64,000 bases of DNA, from NCBI GenBank assembly GCA_029851415.1, contig CM056744.1, forward strand, positions 97,249,338 to 97,313,337. Reading direction: 5' to 3'. The notes under the pieces were generated by a model. It had not been told where the DNA came from and ran no database searches. It worked only from the letters and a program-made list of their open reading frames with translations. The stretch is from Eretmocerus hayati (lineage: Eukaryota > Arthropoda > Insecta > Hymenoptera > Aphelinidae). A program made the position numbers and the translations under genes. Below, piece by piece: positions 62,443 to 64,000 of this stretch. Position 1 is the first letter of the stretch. The number at the start of each line of letters is the position of its first letter.

Positions 62443-64000
62443 CTTCATCCAAGCCAACCTCAGGAAGAGCGGGGACGCAGACGATCTCCTACACGCTGTA
62501 GCCAAAGAAGGAGGGATCGATGTTCTCATTATCTCCGAACCGCCTCGGAAGCGCGAATTTTCTCGATCCACATTCGATCACTGGAGGACAGCCGTAATCC
62601 AGATCATGAATCCTGCGATCCGTGAGACTGGACCAGCTGTTAGTGGCCGCGGTTTTGCTCGAAAGACCATAGAGGGCACAGCAGTCTACAGCTGCTACTA
62701 TTCGCCGTCGCTCAAGATACACGAATTCGAAGACGAGCTCCATGACCTAGAAGAGGATGTGAGGCAATGGGGGGGCCCAGTTATAATCGCGGGGGATTTC
62801 AACTCCAAGGAACCGACTTGGAGCGGGGGGCCGCGTGATAGACGGGGGGTAATACTCGCTGATGCCATGGAGGCATTGGGATTAGTGCTCGCGAACGAGA
62901 CGGGGGTTATCACCTACTACCGACACGACACTCGGTCCAGGGAGGGAGGTTCGTCTTCGGTCCTCGACCTGACGTTCATGAGCCCGTCGCTCATGGGACG
63001 TATGACATCGTGGGAGGTTCTGGACACGGAAACATTGCGTGACCATCGACATATTCGGTTTCGGCTTAGGACTGACAGACAGAGACAGACGACACACAGA
63101 CCGCGACCGACGGGGTGGCAGGTACGCAAGCTGGATGAGGGGAAATTCCGGGAATCGATAGGAACAGCCGAAGATCTCCCGATGAACATCACCGCGGACG
63201 AGGCTGTGGATATGGTGACGACCACCATCACAAGAGCCTGTGACGCATCGATGCCTCGCAAGACAACATCATGCTTTTGGAGGAAACCAGAGTACTGGAT
63301 CACCGACGAGATAAAAGCCCTACGAAGAACGAGCAATAAGAAGAGGAGAACCGCGTGGCGATCAAGGAAACTAAAACGACCATCACTGGGGGAAGATGAT
63401 AGGGCGTACAGAGAAGCAAAGAAGGCTCTCGTTCTAGCCATCCGGAGAAGCAAAGAGAAGTGCTGGGGTGAATTGTGCGACATGGTTAATGGAGACCCGT
63501 GGGGTACGCCATACCGCGTGGTCATGTCCAAGGTCCGACCCCGGAGGGGCAACCCAGCACCGACTGATGCAGCTACCTTGCGCAGCATCGTGGAAGACCT
63601 CTTTCCAGCAGGAGAACCCAGAGTGACATTCCCTCCCGAGAGCGAAGATCCCATCCCGCTCTTTACTATGCAAGAGCTACTCATAGCGGCGAAGAGGCTG
63701 CCAAACGGCAAGGCCCCTGGCCTGGACGGCATCCCAAACGAGGCTCTGAAACTGGTCTTCAAATACAACCCAGATTTACTCCTCGACCTCTTCAACATCT
63801 GTCTGAGCGCGGGAAATTTCCCGGATAAGTGGAAACGCCAGAAGCTGGTCCTGATACCTAAAGGTCAAGGAGGTCAACGCCCTCTCAGCATGCTCGACAA
63901 TATCGGGAAAATGTACGAGAGGATGGTGCTCAACAGGGTGGAAAAAGCCTACGAAGAGAGCGGCGGGCTATCACCAATGCAGTTTGGGTTCCGGAAGGGA
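62435..64000 (+). CDS. R1-like LINE ORF2 (endonuclease + RT), 5' part
   Basis: Starts at ATG 62435, which overlaps the ORF1 stop (ATGGCTAG) in the -1 frame; it is open for 522 codons to the window end with no stop. Residues 1-220 form an apurinic-type endonuclease (IDVLIISEPPR, PVIIAGDFNSKEPTWSG, SSSVLDLTF and DHRHIRFRL). The RT begins at about residue 415 with RLPNGKAPGLDGIPNEALK, then LVLIPKGQGGQRPLSMLDN and FGFRKG. The order matches R1-clade LINEs, which insert by target-primed reverse transcription. Absence of frameshifts suggests a recent, possibly active copy. RT palm motifs with YxDD lie beyond the window. Confidence 0.9.
   Translation, partial: MASFIQANLRKSGDADDLLHAVAKEGGIDVLIISEPPRKREFSRSTFDHWRTAVIQIMNPAIRETGPAVSGRGFARKTIEGTAVYSCYYSPSLKIHEFEDELHDLEEDVRQWGGPVIIAGDFNSKEPTWSGGPRDRRGVILADAMEALGLVLANETGVITYYRHDTRSREGGSSSVLDLTFMSPSLMGRMTSWEVLDTETLRDHRHIRFRLRTDRQRQTTHRPRPTGWQVRKLDEGKFRESIGTAEDLPMNITADEAVDMVTTTITRACDASMPRKTTSCFWRKPEYWITDEIKALRRTSNKKRRTAWRSRKLKRPSLGEDDRAYREAKKALVLAIRRSKEKCWGELCDMVNGDPWGTPYRVVMSKVRPRRGNPAPTDAATLRSIVEDLFPAGEPRVTFPPESEDPIPLFTMQELLIAAKRLPNGKAPGLDGIPNEALKLVFKYNPDLLLDLFNICLSAGNFPDKWKRQKLVLIPKGQGGQRPLSMLDNIGKMYERMVLNRVEKAYEESGGLSPMQFGFRKG

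Noticed and set aside
62917..63798. 293-codon minus-strand frame antisense to LINE ORF2
   Set aside because: Opposite the endonuclease/RT frame that has clear motifs; the antisense frame has none.

Overview
This is eukaryotic nuclear DNA, most likely from an insect. The evidence is short AT-rich introns with GT/AG borders, a replication-dependent histone quintet, an R1-clade-type LINE, and many foldback and TIR elements of kinds common in insect genomes. A hymenopteran is possible, but the sequence does not settle the order. All calls come from reading the sequence by eye; no database search was run.

Layout. 1-5 kb is gene-poor and holds a 317-bp tandem repeat. 5.1-11.2 kb has three + strand genes: a UPF0488 (C8orf33-like) protein, a tRNA-Arg(ACG), and threonyl-tRNA synthetase in eight exons. 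11.2-16.7 kb is intergenic with a hAT-like element and a foldback repeat. 16.8-24.2 kb is a CTTNBP2/CTTNBP2NL-type cortactin-binding protein gene (-), with a possible 18-nt microexon. 25.5-26.0 kb is mitochondrial ribosomal protein S28 (-). 26.2-32.6 kb is repeats and gene-free DNA. 32.6-37.7 kb is a complete nine-exon CACHD1 gene (-; VWA plus Cache domains, one membrane segment).

40.8-48 kb is one copy each of the five histone genes: H4(-)/H3(+) divergent, H2A(-)/H2B(+) divergent, then H1(+). Each is followed by the same 16-nt 3' stem-loop, so all five are expected to use the non-polyadenylated, S-phase histone mRNA pathway. The quintet is stretched over 7 kb by spacers rather than packed in a short tandem unit.

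48.4-64 kb is almost entirely mobile DNA. It contains an unusual TIR element built from two ~1.1-kb direct repeats and many copies of TTACGCCCTTTT; TTAA-type inverted ends and a GGTCCCACCGGTGGGACC palindrome; a broken Ty3/gypsy element (-) with a tRNA-Pro-like primer-binding site; a broken non-LTR element (+); an inverted pair of repeats, one of which carries a type I hammerhead ribozyme core; a decayed CR1/Jockey-like LINE (-); and the 5' part of an apparently intact R1-like LINE (+) that runs off the window end.

Most notable: the hammerhead ribozyme at 58513-58584, the GGGCGTAA-hairpin element at 48.4-51.7 kb, and the intact R1-like LINE with overlapping ORFs.
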